Shown here: positions 53,713-62,545 of the stretch, piece by piece | Layout of the letters: the number at the start of each line of letters is the position of its first letter | How positions within the stretch are numbered: the stretch's first letter is position 1 | Source: Acetobacterium malicum subsp. dehalogenans DSM 11527 | Lineage (GTDB): Bacteria > Bacillota > Clostridia > Eubacteriales > Eubacteriaceae | Length of the DNA stretch: 64,000 nt | Direction: 5' to 3' | NCBI RefSeq assembly: GCF_000472665.1 | Contig: NZ_AXAC01000019.1 | Coordinates: 55-64,054, forward strand | Position numbers and translations under genes: made by a program | The notes under the pieces: generated by a model | What the model was told of the DNA's origin: nothing | What the model saw: the letters and a program-made list of their open reading frames with translations, nothing else | The model's database searches: none

Positions 53713-53988
53713 ATGAACAAATCAGAATTAATTGCCCAAATGGCAGAAAAGTCGGGTTTATCAAAAAAAGATTCAGAAAAAGCATTAGGTGCTTTTTTAG
53801 ACACTGTGGTAGATACCTTGAAAAATGGAGACAAGGTGTCATTGGTAGGTTTTGGAACCTTTGAGGTTAGAGAACGTGCAGCACGTACAGGTCTTAACCC
53901 ACGAACAAAAGAGCCCATCGAAATAGCAGCCTCTAAAGCCCCAGGTTTTAAAGCAGGCAAAGGCTTTAAGGATGAAGTAAATAAGTAA
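53713..53988 (+). CDS. hup: HU family DNA-binding protein
   Basis: HU bends and compacts DNA as a dimer. The protein of 91 residues is of standard length: MNKSELIAQMAEKSGLSKKD, the FGTFEVRERAARTGLNPRT arm start and the PGFKAGKGFKDEVN ending. The start at 53713 follows TGGAGGAAAA; an ATG at 53701 lies before that ribosome site and is unlikely. It has its own promoter and terminator, typical of a highly expressed gene. hup often sits between mazG and rqcP in clostridia. Confidence 0.97.
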   Translation: MNKSELIAQMAEKSGLSKKDSEKALGAFLDTVVDTLKNGDKVSLVGFGTFEVRERAARTGLNPRTKEPIEIAASKAPGFKAGKGFKDEVNK

Positions 53989-54000
53989 GTAACGTTACAG

Positions 54001-54030
54001 AAGCCGGGGCAATGCTCTGGCTTTTTGTTT
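54001..54030 (+). terminator. Terminator after hup
   Basis: AAGCCGGGGCAATGCTCTGG and CTTTTTGTTTT: a GC-rich stem with GT pairs and a T run. Confidence 0.75.
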
Positions 54031-54079
54031 TATTAAGGGTTTTGTTTTAAGCTTTTTGATTTAGAATAACGAGGAATCC

Positions 54080-54319
54080 ATGAGAATTGATAAATTTTTA
54101 AAAAATGCCAGAATTATCAAACGTCGAACTGTGGGGAAAGATGCCTGTGATGGGGGTCGTGTTTCCATCAATGACAATGTCGCTAAACCAGGAGACCAGG
54201 TCAAGCCGGGAGATATTATAACCATCCGTTATGGTGATGGTGAACAAAAGGTGGAGGTTCTTGAATGTCTGGAACATGCTCCTAAAGATAAAGCAGGAGA
54301 CATGTATCGGGAATTATAA
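54080..54319 (+). CDS. rqcP: RqcP, S4-domain ribosome quality-control factor (YabO)
   Basis: The protein of 79 residues is an S4 RNA-binding domain: MRIDKFLKNARIIKRRTVGK, the GGRVSINDNVAKPGDQVKPG loop and a short C-terminal extension. YabO/RqcP works with RqcH on stalled 50S subunits, helping translocation during alanine tailing of nascent chains. In sporulating relatives yabP and yabQ follow; here divIC comes directly after. The start at 54080 follows ACGAGG. Confidence 0.93.
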   Translation: MRIDKFLKNARIIKRRTVGKDACDGGRVSINDNVAKPGDQVKPGDIITIRYGDGEQKVEVLECLEHAPKDKAGDMYREL

Positions 54320-54349
54320 AACTGCTCCACCGGAAATGAAGAAAAGAAA

Positions 54350-54682
54350 ATGAATGAAAAAACGAAAAGTCTGATCAGGCGTCGAATGATCATTGCCTTG
54401 GCAATCGTTGTGACGGTCCTGTTTACCGCCTACATCTATCTGGCCAATGCGATAAAAATCTACGAGCTGGATCAACAGAAGATCCAGATTGCACAAGAAA
54501 TCGAAAACGAAAAAATAAGAAGCAATCAATTAGACGAACAGGTTAAACAAATGGGCAGCAAGAATTACGTGGAAAATTTTGCGCGTAAATATCTTGGTTT
54601 ATATTATCCGGATGAAACCATAGTCATTGTGGAAACCCAGGAAAATGCTGCAGAAAGCGATGGGCAAACAGTTGAACAATAA
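54350..54682 (+). CDS. divIC: DivIC/FtsB-like septum formation protein
   Basis: The protein of 110 residues has a short basic cytoplasmic N-terminus, one membrane helix (about 14-36), a coiled coil (about 38-68) and the family ending KNYVENFARKYLGLYYPDET. DivIC pairs with FtsL in the divisome core and activates septal cell-wall synthesis. Its place after rqcP is as in Bacillus, minus yabP and yabQ. Its end overlaps the likely start of the ppx-type gene by 20 bases. Confidence 0.9.
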   Translation: MNEKTKSLIRRRMIIALAIVVTVLFTAYIYLANAIKIYELDQQKIQIAQEIENEKIRSNQLDEQVKQMGSKNYVENFARKYLGLYYPDETIVIVETQENAAESDGQTVEQ

Positions 54683-55655
54683 ATGTGATCGAAATTTAGA
54701 TGGGACTGAACTTAATCGGATTGAACTAAAAGAAAAGAAACGACATCTGGCCGTGATTGATATCGGCACCAATTCGACCCGGATGCTGATCTTTCGAAAT
54801 GATCAGGGGAAACTGGTGCGGGTTAACAAATCCGTGCGCTATACAAGGATGGGCCAGGGTGTTAATCAAACCGGGCGACTTCATCCCGATGCGGAAAAAC
54901 GAAATATGGAAGCTCTGGAAGAATATAAACAGATCGCTGCTGATTATGAGGTGGAAGAATTTTATTTATTTGGTACCAGTGCCATGCGGGATGCCGATAA
55001 TACGGCGGCCTATCTTGAGGCTGTCAAAGAAAAGCTGGGTTTTGAAATTGAAGTTATTTCCGGCGAAGCCGAAGCCGAGCTTGGTTTTGTGGGGGTATCC
55101 CAGTGCTTTGAAGAAAAGATTCTGATTTTTGATATCGGCGGCGGTAGTACTGAATTGATCTATGGTGAAGACAACGAACTAAAAAGAATGATGAGCATCA
55201 ATCTGGGCTGTGTTCGCTGTACTGAAGAATTTATTTTTTCCGATCCGCCGACTTTTCAAGAACTGGAACGGATGAATGAAAAAATTTATGCTGAGTTTGA
55301 AAAAAGAACCCGGGGCTTTTTGCCAACCAAACCCTATAAACTCATTGGCATCGGTGGCACCGCCACCAGTCTTTCGACCATCAAACAGGAACTTAAGACC
55401 TATTGCAGTGAAATGGTACATGAGAGCACTATTACTAAAGACGAGCTGCAACGTATGATTGACAGTTTGGCCAGTAAAACCATCAAAGAACGGCAAAATA
55501 TGGTGGGCCTGGAAGCAAAACGGGCCGATATTATTCTGGCCGGGGCTTTTTTACTTTTAAATATTTTTAAAATTACCGGCGAAACTATTTTTACAGTCTG
55601 TGATTATGATAACCTTGAAGGCGCAGCATACCGCCATTTTGTCATGGAAAAATAA
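54663..55655 (+). CDS. ppx: Ppx/GppA-type exopolyphosphatase
   Basis: The protein of about 330 residues has the ASKHA fold motifs of Ppx/GppA: AVIDIGTNSTRMLIF, the FGTSAMRDADN strand, ISGEAEAELGFVGV and the second phosphate loop IFDIGGGSTELIYG. It should remove terminal phosphates from polyphosphate, pppGpp or both. The C-terminal HD domain of long Ppx enzymes is absent; this is the short form. The start is uncertain: ATG 54663 overlaps divIC and has a weak ribosome site, and the conserved domain starts about 33 residues later. A tRNA cluster follows. Confidence 0.9.
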   Translation, partial: GKQLNNKCDRNLDGTELNRIELKEKKRHLAVIDIGTNSTRMLIFRNDQGKLVRVNKSVRYTRMGQGVNQTGRLHPDAEKRNMEALEEYKQIAADYEVEEFYLFGTSAMRDADNTAAYLEAVKEKLGFEIEVISGEAEAELGFVGVSQCFEEKILIFDIGGGSTELIYGEDNELKRMMSINLGCVRCTEEFIFSDPPTFQELERMNEKIYAEFEKRTRGFLPTKPYKLIGIGGTATSLSTIKQELKTYCSEMVHESTITKDELQRMIDSLASKTIKERQNMVGLEAKRADIILAGAFLLLNIFKITGETIFTVCDYDNLEGAAYRHFVMEK

Positions 55656-55680
55656 ATTAAAATAAATATTTCTAAAAAGC

Positions 55681-55709
55681 TTGACATTAGGTTTGAATGG
55701 GCGTATAAT
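55681..55709 (+). promoter_or_regulatory. Consensus promoter of the tRNA cluster
   Basis: TTGACA and TATAAT, both perfect, are spaced by 17 bases, 39 bases before tRNA-Leu. Confidence 0.88.
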
Positions 55710-55747
55710 AACACTTGTCCCTTGAGCAAGGGAACAGACGAAAAAGT

Positions 55748-55835
55748 GCCGGGGTGGCGGAACTGGCAGACGCACAGGACTTAAAATCCTGCGGTCCTAA
55801 CGACCGTACCGGTTCGATTCCGGTCCTCGGCACCA
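55748..55835 (+). tRNA. tRNA-Leu (UAA)
   Basis: Class II tRNA of 88 bases with a long variable arm. Acceptor GCCGGGG pairs with CCTCGGC; the anticodon loop is CTTAAAA (TAA). CCA is encoded. Confidence 0.96.
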
Positions 55836-55878
55836 CTTTTTAACTTAACACTTTTTAAAATTGCTCAATTAATTACAT

Positions 55879-55955
<77 letters not shown>

Positions 55956-55978
55956 ATTAAACAAATCCTTTTTTTCAT

Positions 55979-56055
55979 GGCGGCGTAGCTCAGTTGGCTA
56001 GAGCATACGGTTCATACCCGTAGTGTCAGCGGTTCGACTCCGTTCGCCGCTACCA
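55979..56055 (+). tRNA. Elongator tRNA-Met (CAU)
   Basis: Acceptor GGCGGCG pairs with CGCCGCT; the anticodon loop is TTCATAC. It resembles the Bacillus elongator tRNA-Met rather than tRNA-Ile2, so it should not be a substrate of the adjacent tilS product. CCA is encoded. Confidence 0.9.
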
Positions 56056-56076
56056 TAAAAAAAATATACAATCTGT

Positions 56077-56151
56077 GGCCCCTTGGTCAAGCGGTTAAGA
56101 CACCGCCCTTTCACGGCGGTAACAGGGGTTCGAGTCCCCTAGGGGTCACCA
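56077..56151 (+). tRNA. tRNA-Glu (UUC)
   Basis: Acceptor GGCCCCT pairs with AGGGGTC; the anticodon loop is CTTTCAC (TTC). CCA is encoded. Charged with Glu it is also the substrate of HemA. Confidence 0.95.
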
Positions 56152-56210
56152 CTTAATTTGTATAGTGACAATCAAATATTTTATCCAGTATTTTGTTCGT
56201 GGTCGCATAG

Positions 56211-56276
56211 CTCAGCTGGGAGAGCACCTGCCTTACAAGCAGGGGGTCACAGGTTCGAGCCCTGTTGCGACCACCA
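56211..56276 (+). tRNA. tRNA-Val (UAC)
   Basis: Acceptor GGTCGCA pairs with TGCGACC; the anticodon stem-loop is CCTGC-CTTACAA-GCAGG (TAC). CCA is encoded. Confidence 0.95.
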
Positions 56277-56340
56277 TTTTTTTATTTACTGAGTTTTATT
56301 AATGAGTAAAAATAGAGAATTTTATTGAAGTGGTGAAACC

Positions 56341-57786
56341 ATGGAGAAAAAAGTAATTGAATATATTGAAGAACAGAGAATTTTAGAGGCTGGCGATCAT
56401 GTTCTCATCGGCGTATCCGGTGGAGCAGATTCGCTGGCTTTATTGTATTTTTTGGACAAATTTGCCGAACGGTTTCAGATTGCCATTGGCGTTGCCCATC
56501 TTCACCACGGTCTCCGGGGCCAAGCCGCCGATGCCGATGAAGAGTTTGTGAAAAACTTCTGTCAGCAGCGCAGCATTCCTTTTTTCTCAAGACAGCGGAA
56601 CATTCAGGAGATTTCCCGAGCTAAAAAGATTTCCATCGAGGAGGCGGGCCGAAAAGAGCGTTACGACTTTTTTAGGATCATTGCCACGGATCAGGGGTAC
56701 AATCGGATTGCCATGGGTCATCATATCAACGATCAGGCTGAAACGATGCTGATGCGACTGATTCGGGGGACGGGGGTTAAGGGTGTGTCCGGTATTAAAT
56801 CCAGCCGCGACAATCTATATATCCGGCCCTTTCTCTGTCTGCAGAAAAAGGAAATCCTCAATTATTGTGAAATCCACAAGTTGGCGTTTCGCACCGATGC
56901 CACTAACTTTCAAAGAGACTACACCCGTAATAAAATTCGCCTGGATATTATGCCCATGATTTTAGAGATCAATCCTAGGGCAGAAGTCCATTTTAATGAA
57001 TTTACCAAAATTGCCAATGAATATGAAGCATTTTTTGAGAAATATGTGGATCTGATTGAAGATCGGATTCTGGCCTTAAAAGATAATCGGGTCGTCATTG
57101 ACCGTGATTTATGGTTAAGAGAAGAACCGGTCGTTCAGAAAGAAATTTTGCGCCGGTCTATTTTTAAATTTAAGGGTAGTTTAAAGGAAATTGAGTACAA
57201 TCATATCACTGCTTTTTATAGTTTATTAAAGAGCGATAAAACGATATGGGAAATCCACTTCCCTTATGACATCCGAATAATACGCCGTTATGACCGGGTT
57301 ATGGTGGCAGAGAAACAAAAAGTGGTGGCTTCGATAATACCGCCCAAACGAATTCTTCCCAATAAAACCTATCTTTTTTCTAAAGAACGTCTGATATTGG
57401 AGACAAAGTTCGTTACTCGGGATGAATTTAGAAAAAAAAGGTGCTTTTTTTCCAAAGAAACGGAAAATCATAGTGAAAAATATTTTGATTATGATAAAAT
57501 AAAGGACATATTGGTTTTACGTAGCCGACAATCCGGAGATTATTTTTATCCCACCGGTCTGGCGGGCAAGAAATCCATTAAAAAGTATTACATCGATAAG
57601 AAAATCGACCGCAATCAAAGGGATGAAATTCCGCTTTTGGTGATGGGGGCCGAGGTGTTGTGGATTTTGGGCTATGCCATCAACCAACGATTTCTGGCCG
57701 ATGATGATACAAAAAATATAATTAGGGTAACATACCTTATGTTAGGAGAAAAGTGTGATAGCCGATATTCAGGAAATTTTGGTTGA
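56341..57786 (+). CDS. tilS: tRNA(Ile)-lysidine synthetase
   Basis: TilS adds lysine to C34 of tRNA-Ile2(CAU) so that it reads AUA. The protein of 481 residues has the PP-loop SGGADS (26-31), VAHLHHGLRGQAADADEEFV, the MGHHINDQAETMLMRLIRGT segment and the FRTDATNFQRDYTRNKIR element, with a C-terminal domain from about residue 370 ending in RQSGDYFYPTGLAGKKSIKK. The start at 56341 follows TGAAGTGG. It overlaps hpt by 32 bases. The order tilS-hpt-ftsH is conserved across firmicutes. Confidence 0.95.
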   Translation: MEKKVIEYIEEQRILEAGDHVLIGVSGGADSLALLYFLDKFAERFQIAIGVAHLHHGLRGQAADADEEFVKNFCQQRSIPFFSRQRNIQEISRAKKISIEEAGRKERYDFFRIIATDQGYNRIAMGHHINDQAETMLMRLIRGTGVKGVSGIKSSRDNLYIRPFLCLQKKEILNYCEIHKLAFRTDATNFQRDYTRNKIRLDIMPMILEINPRAEVHFNEFTKIANEYEAFFEKYVDLIEDRILALKDNRVVIDRDLWLREEPVVQKEILRRSIFKFKGSLKEIEYNHITAFYSLLKSDKTIWEIHFPYDIRIIRRYDRVMVAEKQKVVASIIPPKRILPNKTYLFSKERLILETKFVTRDEFRKKRCFFSKETENHSEKYFDYDKIKDILVLRSRQSGDYFYPTGLAGKKSIKKYYIDKKIDRNQRDEIPLLVMGAEVLWILGYAINQRFLADDDTKNIIRVTYLMLGEKCDSRYSGNFG

Positions 57787-58291
57787 TGAAAAGGCATTGG
57801 AAAAACGTGTCTCAGAACTTGGTGAAAAGATTACCGAAGACTACCGGGGGAAATACCCCATCTTGATTGGTATTTTAAAAGGATCTTCAGTTTTTATGGC
57901 CGATCTGATCAGGAAGATCCCGATTCCATTAGAGATTGATTTTTTAAAGGCATCCAGCTATGGTGCTGAAGCTCGTAGCTCTGGAGTAATTGAGCTGGAG
58001 GCCGATTTATCGATGGATGTGAAAGGCCGGAGTATTTTACTGGTAGAAGATATTGTCGATACCGGAAATACCCTGAAATATTTGCTGAACCGCTTCGAAA
58101 GCCTGGGAGCTGAAGAAGTGAAGGTCTGTTCGCTACTGGATAAACCAGAGCGGCGGGAGCAACGGGTTATTGCCGATTATATCGGCTTTGAAATACCCAA
58201 CGAATTCGTGGTTGGATACGGCCTGGATTATGCCCAAAAGTATCGAAACCTCCCCTTTATCGGGATTTTAAAACGAGAAGTATATGAATAA
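57755..58291 (+). CDS. hpt: Hypoxanthine phosphoribosyltransferase
   Basis: Hpt salvages hypoxanthine and guanine with PRPP. The protein of 178 residues shows LIGILKGSSVFMADLIRKIP, FLKASSYG, the PRPP loop LLVEDIVDTGNTLKYLL and the C-terminal FEIPNEFVVGYGLDYAQKYR. Translation starts at GTG 57755, with TTAGGAG eight bases upstream and within the end of tilS, so the two are coupled; joint TilS-Hpt action on ftsH expression is known in Bacillus. Confidence 0.95.
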   Translation: MIADIQEILVDEKALEKRVSELGEKITEDYRGKYPILIGILKGSSVFMADLIRKIPIPLEIDFLKASSYGAEARSSGVIELEADLSMDVKGRSILLVEDIVDTGNTLKYLLNRFESLGAEEVKVCSLLDKPERREQRVIADYIGFEIPNEFVVGYGLDYAQKYRNLPFIGILKREVYE

Positions 58292-58338
58292 GCATAGCAG
58301 TGAAAAGAAAAATTGGAACTTGAGAGGAGTGATGTTTT

Positions 58339-60183
58339 TTGAATAAATACCTTAAGATGATTGGGTTTTATTTAGTAATTCTATTAATCATTATTGTCGC
58401 AGTAACCTTTTTAAACCCCATGAAGGAAGAGGTTAAAACGATTGTTTATAGCGAGTTGCTCGTTGAGCTGAATAATAACCAGGTCGCTGAGATTGAAATA
58501 AACAACTCAAATGTCACCGGTGTTCTACGAAGTGGCGAAACATTTGAGGCAGTCGTACCGCAATATGTAATAGATGAACAGGTAACACCGTATATTTTAG
58601 AGAATGACGTGAAGGTAACCATTACCAAACAGCAGGATTCCTGGTGGATTTCTTTAATTCCGTCGGTGGTGCTGATTGTTTTAATGGTGGTGTTTTTCCT
58701 GGTCTTCAGCCAACAGGCTGGTGGTGGTGGCGGTAAGGTGATGTCCTTCGGAAAGAGCCGGGCTAAGCTTCACGTTGAGGGAGAAACCAAGGTTACGTTT
58801 AAAAACGTGGCTGGTGCAGATGAAGAAAAAGAAGAACTTGAAGAGGTTGTCGACTTCTTAAAAGCACCGGATCGTTACCGTAAACTGGGCGCCCGGATAC
58901 CAAAAGGGATTTTATTAGTTGGCCCTCCGGGAACCGGGAAAACCCTTCTGGCCAGAGCCGTGGCTGGGGAAGCGGCAGTGCCGTTTTTCACCATCAGTGG
59001 TTCGGATTTTGTCGAGATGTTTGTTGGGGTCGGAGCTTCCCGAGTTCGGGATCTTTTCGAAAATGCCAAGAAAAACGCCCCCTGTATCATTTTCATTGAT
59101 GAAATTGATGCGGTCGGTCGTCATCGTGGCGCTGGTCTCGGTGGTGGACATGATGAACGGGAACAAACCCTGAATCAGCTGCTGGTGGAAATGGATGGCT
59201 TTGGAATCAATGAAGGCATTATCATCATCGCCGCAACCAACCGTCCGGATATTCTGGATCCGGCCTTACTGAGACCGGGACGTTTTGACCGTCAGGTTAC
59301 AGTTGGCGTACCTGATGTAAAAGGTCGGGAAGAAATTCTCAATGTTCACAAAAAAGACAAACCGTTGGCTCCCGAAGTGGAGTTGGGTACGATTGCCAAA
59401 GGAACACCGGGATTCACCGGAGCTGATCTGGAAAACCTGATGAACGAAGCGGCATTGTTGACTGCCAGACATAACGGCAAACTGATCACTATGGTTGAGC
59501 TGGAAGAAGCCATTAAACGGGTTATTGCCGGACCGGAAAAGAAAAGCAAGGTTGTCAACGAGGATGATTTGCATATTACCGCCTATCATGAAGCCGGACA
59601 TGCGATTGTCATGCATCTTTTGCCCAACTGTGACTCGGTTCATGAGATTTCGATTATTCCTCGGGGAATGGCTGCAGGGTACACCCTGTCGCTGCCGGAT
59701 GATGATCGTCAGCATATGAGTAAAAACAAATTGCTGGAAAACATCTGCGGTTTACTGGGCGGGCGGGCAGCAGAGAAAATTGCCCTGGATGATATCTGTA
59801 CCGGTGCCAGCAATGACATTGAACGAGCGACCCACATTGCCAGAAGCATGGTAACCGAATGGGGTATGAGTGAACATCTGGGACCGATGACCTTTGGACA
59901 TCCGGAAAGCGGCGAAGTATTTCTGGGCCGGGATCTGGGTAGATCTCGTAACTACAGTGAAGAAGTGGCGGCCGTTATCGATAAGGAAATCCGGACGATT
60001 GTGGAAAATGCCTATGATCGGGCTTGTTCTATTCTCGAAACACATCAGGAAAAGCTTGAAGAAATTGCGACCCGCTTACTCAGAGACAAAACCGTAACGG
60101 GTGAAGAATTCAGAGCGTTGTTTGAAGAACAGCCAGAAGCAGAAAAAATGGTTGAAGTTGAGATTGAAACTGAAATAGAATAA
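58339..60183 (+). CDS. ftsH: FtsH membrane-bound ATP-dependent zinc protease
   Basis: FtsH degrades membrane and short-lived cytoplasmic proteins. The protein of 614 residues has TM1 (about 5-24), a small extracytoplasmic domain, TM2 (about 108-128), an AAA module with Walker [10 protein letters not shown] (about 195) and the second region [20 protein letters not shown], and the zinc motif HEAGH (417-421). Translation starts at TTG 58339 with GAGAGGAGTG upstream. The C-terminus is strongly acidic. It is followed by a perfect terminator. Confidence 0.96.
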   Translation: MNKYLKMIGFYLVILLIIIVAVTFLNPMKEEVKTIVYSELLVELNNNQVAEIEINNSNVTGVLRSGETFEAVVPQYVIDEQVTPYILENDVKVTITKQQDSWWISLIPSVVLIVLMVVFFLVFSQQAGGGGGKVMSFGKSRAKLHVEGETKVTFKNVAGADEEKEELEEVVDFLKAPDRYRKLGARIPKGILLVGPPGTGKTLLARAVAGEAAVPFFTISGSDFVEMFVGVGASRVRDLFENAKKNAPCIIFIDEIDAVGRHRGAGLGGGHDEREQTLNQLLVEMDGFGINEGIIIIAATNRPDILDPALLRPGRFDRQVTVGVPDVKGREEILNVHKKDKPLAPEVELGTIAKGTPGFTGADLENLMNEAALLTARHNGKLITMVELEEAIKRVIAGPEKKSKVVNEDDLHITAYHEAGHAIVMHLLPNCDSVHEISIIPRGMAAGYTLSLPDDDRQHMSKNKLLENICGLLGGRAAEKIALDDICTGASNDIERATHIARSMVTEWGMSEHLGPMTFGHPESGEVFLGRDLGRSRNYSEEVAAVIDKEIRTIVENAYDRACSILETHQEKLEEIATRLLRDKTVTGEEFRALFEEQPEAEKMVEVEIETEIE

Positions 60184-60190
60184 TGATGAT

Positions 60191-60222
60191 AAAAAAAAGC
60201 CGTTTTTATAACGGCTTTTTTT
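60191..60222 (+). terminator. Terminator after ftsH
   Basis: AAAAAAAGCCGTT, a TTTAT loop and AACGGCTTTTTTT form a perfect stem with a T run. Confidence 0.9.
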
Positions 60223-60278
60223 AAGATATTAAATAAAGAAATAGGATAAAATCGAGGTATAAAAAGTTGGAGGAAAAA

Positions 60279-60680
60279 ATGGAAGAATTCAGAATTGGAA
60301 CTTGTTATGAGAAGAAATTTTTAATTAATACAGAAGATACAGCATTAGCACTGGGCAGTGGTGGGGAAGAAGTTCTGGCGACACCTCGGCTGGTAGCCTG
60401 GATGGAGAATACCGCCTTTGAAGGAGTGGACATTATCTTGCCCGAAGAAAATACGACAGTCGGAACCCGAATTGATTTAAAACATATAGCAGCTTCTCCC
60501 GTTGGTATGGAAATCAATGTAAGAGCCACATTGGTGACTTATGAAAAAAGAGCCTTGAGTTTTGAAATTGAAGCATGGGATCAGACGGAAAAAATTGGCG
60601 AAGCTGTTCATCAACGTTTTATTGTTGATAAAGGCAGATTTCTAAAAAAGGTATTGAAAAAAACAGAAATGAACAACTAA
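60279..60680 (+). CDS. Hotdog-fold acyl-CoA thioesterase (FlK-like)
   Basis: The protein of 133 residues has the single hotdog domain of the FlK-like thioesterases: LATPRLVAWMENTAFEGVD, the TVGTRIDLKHIAASPVGMEI strand with the conserved histidine, and a VHQRFIVDKGRFLKK ending. FlK itself hydrolyses fluoroacetyl-CoA; most relatives have unknown acyl-CoA substrates. ATG 60279 follows TTGGAGG. The gene lies between ftsH and a folate-dependent formyltransferase, 59 bases from the latter, so the two may be co-transcribed. Confidence 0.85.
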   Translation: MEEFRIGTCYEKKFLINTEDTALALGSGGEEVLATPRLVAWMENTAFEGVDIILPEENTTVGTRIDLKHIAASPVGMEINVRATLVTYEKRALSFEIEAWDQTEKIGEAVHQRFIVDKGRFLKKVLKKTEMNN

Positions 60681-60739
60681 ATAAAAAGCTAAATAAAAAA
60701 TGAATCATATAAAACTTTTTTATATTGGAGGTGCTTTGA

Positions 60740-61678
60740 ATGAAAATCGTATTGGTTGGACAGGCGCTCTTTGGAAAGGACTGCCTGGAAGTTTTATTAG
60801 GCCAGGGCGAAAAAATAGTGGGTGTGATTACCATTCCAGATGATTTAAGGGGAAGGCCTAATCCGCTTAAAGATTTTGCACAAGAAAAAAATATACCGGT
60901 ATTTCAGCCTCCGGGTAAAAGTCCGCGGCGACTTAAAGATCCCCAAGTGTTGGCCATCGCCAAAGATTTAAAGCCGGATCGTTTTGTATTGGCTTTTGTC
61001 AGCGATATTATGCCCTATGACGTTATTAAATTGGCGACTTTTGGAGGAATAAATTATCATCCTTCATTATTGCCTAAATATCGCGGGGGTGCAGCGATTA
61101 ATTGGGCTTTGATCAATGGCGAAAAGGAAACGGGGATAACGATTCATTACGTTGATAAAGGGATTGACACAGGTGATATTATCTTTCAGGAAAAAGTCGA
61201 AATTTCTCCAGAAGATACGGTGGGGTCCCTATATTATGACAAACTCTATCCGTTGGGTTTAAAACTGATTGCTCAAGCAGTGGAAGGTATTCGAAAAGGC
61301 ACCGCCCCCCGAATCCCCCAAGATTCAGACAAAGCGACCTATCAACCGATGATTACAGAAGATGATGTAAAAATTGATTGGAAAAATGGAGCCGCGGAGA
61401 TTTATAATCTCGTTCGTGGTTCGAACCCTTCACCCGGGGCACTGACGATCTTTAGAGGTGAAAAAATTAAAATTTGGGATGTCCAAATCATCCCATCCGG
61501 TCCCGTTTTGGAACCTGGAGCAGTGGTTGAAATAGTGGAAGGCCAGGGTTTCAGCATTGAAACCGGCAGTGGGACGATACTGGTTAAAAAAGTACAGCGG
61601 CCAGGAGAAGCCAAGATATCGGCGGACCAATTTGCTAAACAGATTCAATTAAAGCCAGGGGAAAGCATGGCCGGATAA
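60740..61678 (+). CDS. Formyltransferase family protein resembling the 10-formyl-THF hydrolase domain of FDH
   Basis: The protein of 312 residues has the formyltransferase core with N105 and H107 in NYHPSLLPKYRG and D143 in GIDTGDIIFQ, the usual Asn-His-Asp triad, and a C-terminal OB-like domain (about 205-310). It is close in pattern to the N-terminal hydrolase domain of 10-formyltetrahydrofolate dehydrogenase (VGQALFG near the start, YHPSLLP, AINWALI, KIDW). The other candidate is a methionyl-tRNA formyltransferase; the usual SLLPxxRGAAPI motif reads SLLPKYRGGAAI here and no def gene is adjacent. Substrate is therefore 10-formyl-THF, acceptor unknown (water, tRNA or other). In an acetogen this intermediate belongs to the Wood-Ljungdahl route. 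The start at 60740 follows TGGAGGTG. Confidence 0.8.
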   Translation: MKIVLVGQALFGKDCLEVLLGQGEKIVGVITIPDDLRGRPNPLKDFAQEKNIPVFQPPGKSPRRLKDPQVLAIAKDLKPDRFVLAFVSDIMPYDVIKLATFGGINYHPSLLPKYRGGAAINWALINGEKETGITIHYVDKGIDTGDIIFQEKVEISPEDTVGSLYYDKLYPLGLKLIAQAVEGIRKGTAPRIPQDSDKATYQPMITEDDVKIDWKNGAAEIYNLVRGSNPSPGALTIFRGEKIKIWDVQIIPSGPVLEPGAVVEIVEGQGFSIETGSGTILVKKVQRPGEAKISADQFAKQIQLKPGESMAG

Positions 61679-61696
61679 AGGGTGAAACTAACTTAA

Positions 61697-61726
61697 CCTG
61701 ATAAAATTGACTGAAATTTTATCAGG
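61697..61726. other. Hairpin before coaX
   Basis: CCTGATAAAATT and AATTTTATCAGG are perfectly complementary around a short loop. No T run follows. It may be a weak terminator or a regulatory structure. Confidence 0.45.
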
Positions 61727-61762
61727 CGATGTAGAATTGACATAAAAGGTGTAGGAGGAAAG

Positions 61763-62533
61763 ATGATTTTAGGTATTGATGTCGGAAACACAAATACAGA
61801 ACTGGCAGTGTTGATTGGTGATGAAATCCCGTATTCCTGGCGATTTGTCACCAAAACACCGCGAACCTCAGATGAATATGGGGTGTTGATTAAATCCTTT
61901 TTTAGAAACTCGGAAATATCGGTGGAGGAAGTCAGCAGTGTGATCATTGCTTCGGTGGTACCCAACATTATGTACTCACTGACGAACGGCATTAAAAAAT
62001 ATATTGGTGTTGAACCGATGGTGGTGGGCCCGGGAATCAAAACTGGGATGCCAATTAACACCTCGGATCCATCCGAAGTGGGGGCAGATCGGATCGTCGA
62101 TGCGGTAGCGGCTTACAGCATTTACGGTGGACCGGTGATTGTTACTGACTTTGGAACGGCAACCACCTTTGATTATGTCACTAAAGACGGGGCCTTTGCC
62201 GCCGCCGTAACCACCCCTGGGATTCAGATTTCGATTGATGCCTTGTGGAAGAATGCTGCCAAGCTGCCTAATATCGAAATCAAAAAACCGGCCTCGATAC
62301 TGGCCCGAGACACGGTTACCAGCATGCAGGCTGGTTTGGTTTATGGTTATATCGGCCAGGTGGAGTATATCATTGAACAGATTAAAAAAGAGACCGGAGT
62401 CAAGGATATGAAGGTGGTGGCAACTGGTGGGTATGGCCGTCTTTTCTATCAGGAAACAAAATCCATCAACGTTTATGATCCGCAGCTGTCTCTTAAAGGG
62501 TTAAAGATTATCCACGACAAAAATTTCAGGTAA
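61763..62533 (+). CDS. coaX: Type III pantothenate kinase
   Basis: CoaX phosphorylates pantothenate, the first step to coenzyme A, and unlike CoaA is not inhibited by CoA. The protein of 256 residues shows GIDVGNTNTELAVL, the GPGIKTGMPINTSDPSEVGA segment, GADRIVDAVAAY and VTDFGTATTFDYV. The start at 61763 has TAGGAGGAAAG. It keeps the conserved place of coaX downstream of ftsH; dusB follows 12 bases later. Confidence 0.95.
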   Translation: MILGIDVGNTNTELAVLIGDEIPYSWRFVTKTPRTSDEYGVLIKSFFRNSEISVEEVSSVIIASVVPNIMYSLTNGIKKYIGVEPMVVGPGIKTGMPINTSDPSEVGADRIVDAVAAYSIYGGPVIVTDFGTATTFDYVTKDGAFAAAVTTPGIQISIDALWKNAAKLPNIEIKKPASILARDTVTSMQAGLVYGYIGQVEYIIEQIKKETGVKDMKVVATGGYGRLFYQETKSINVYDPQLSLKGLKIIHDKNFR

Positions 62534-62545
62534 ACAGGATAAACG

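Noticed and set aside
55979-56055. tRNA with CAU anticodon as tRNA-Ile2, given the nearby tilS
   Set aside because: Acceptor stem and body match elongator tRNA-Met rather than tRNA-Ile2.
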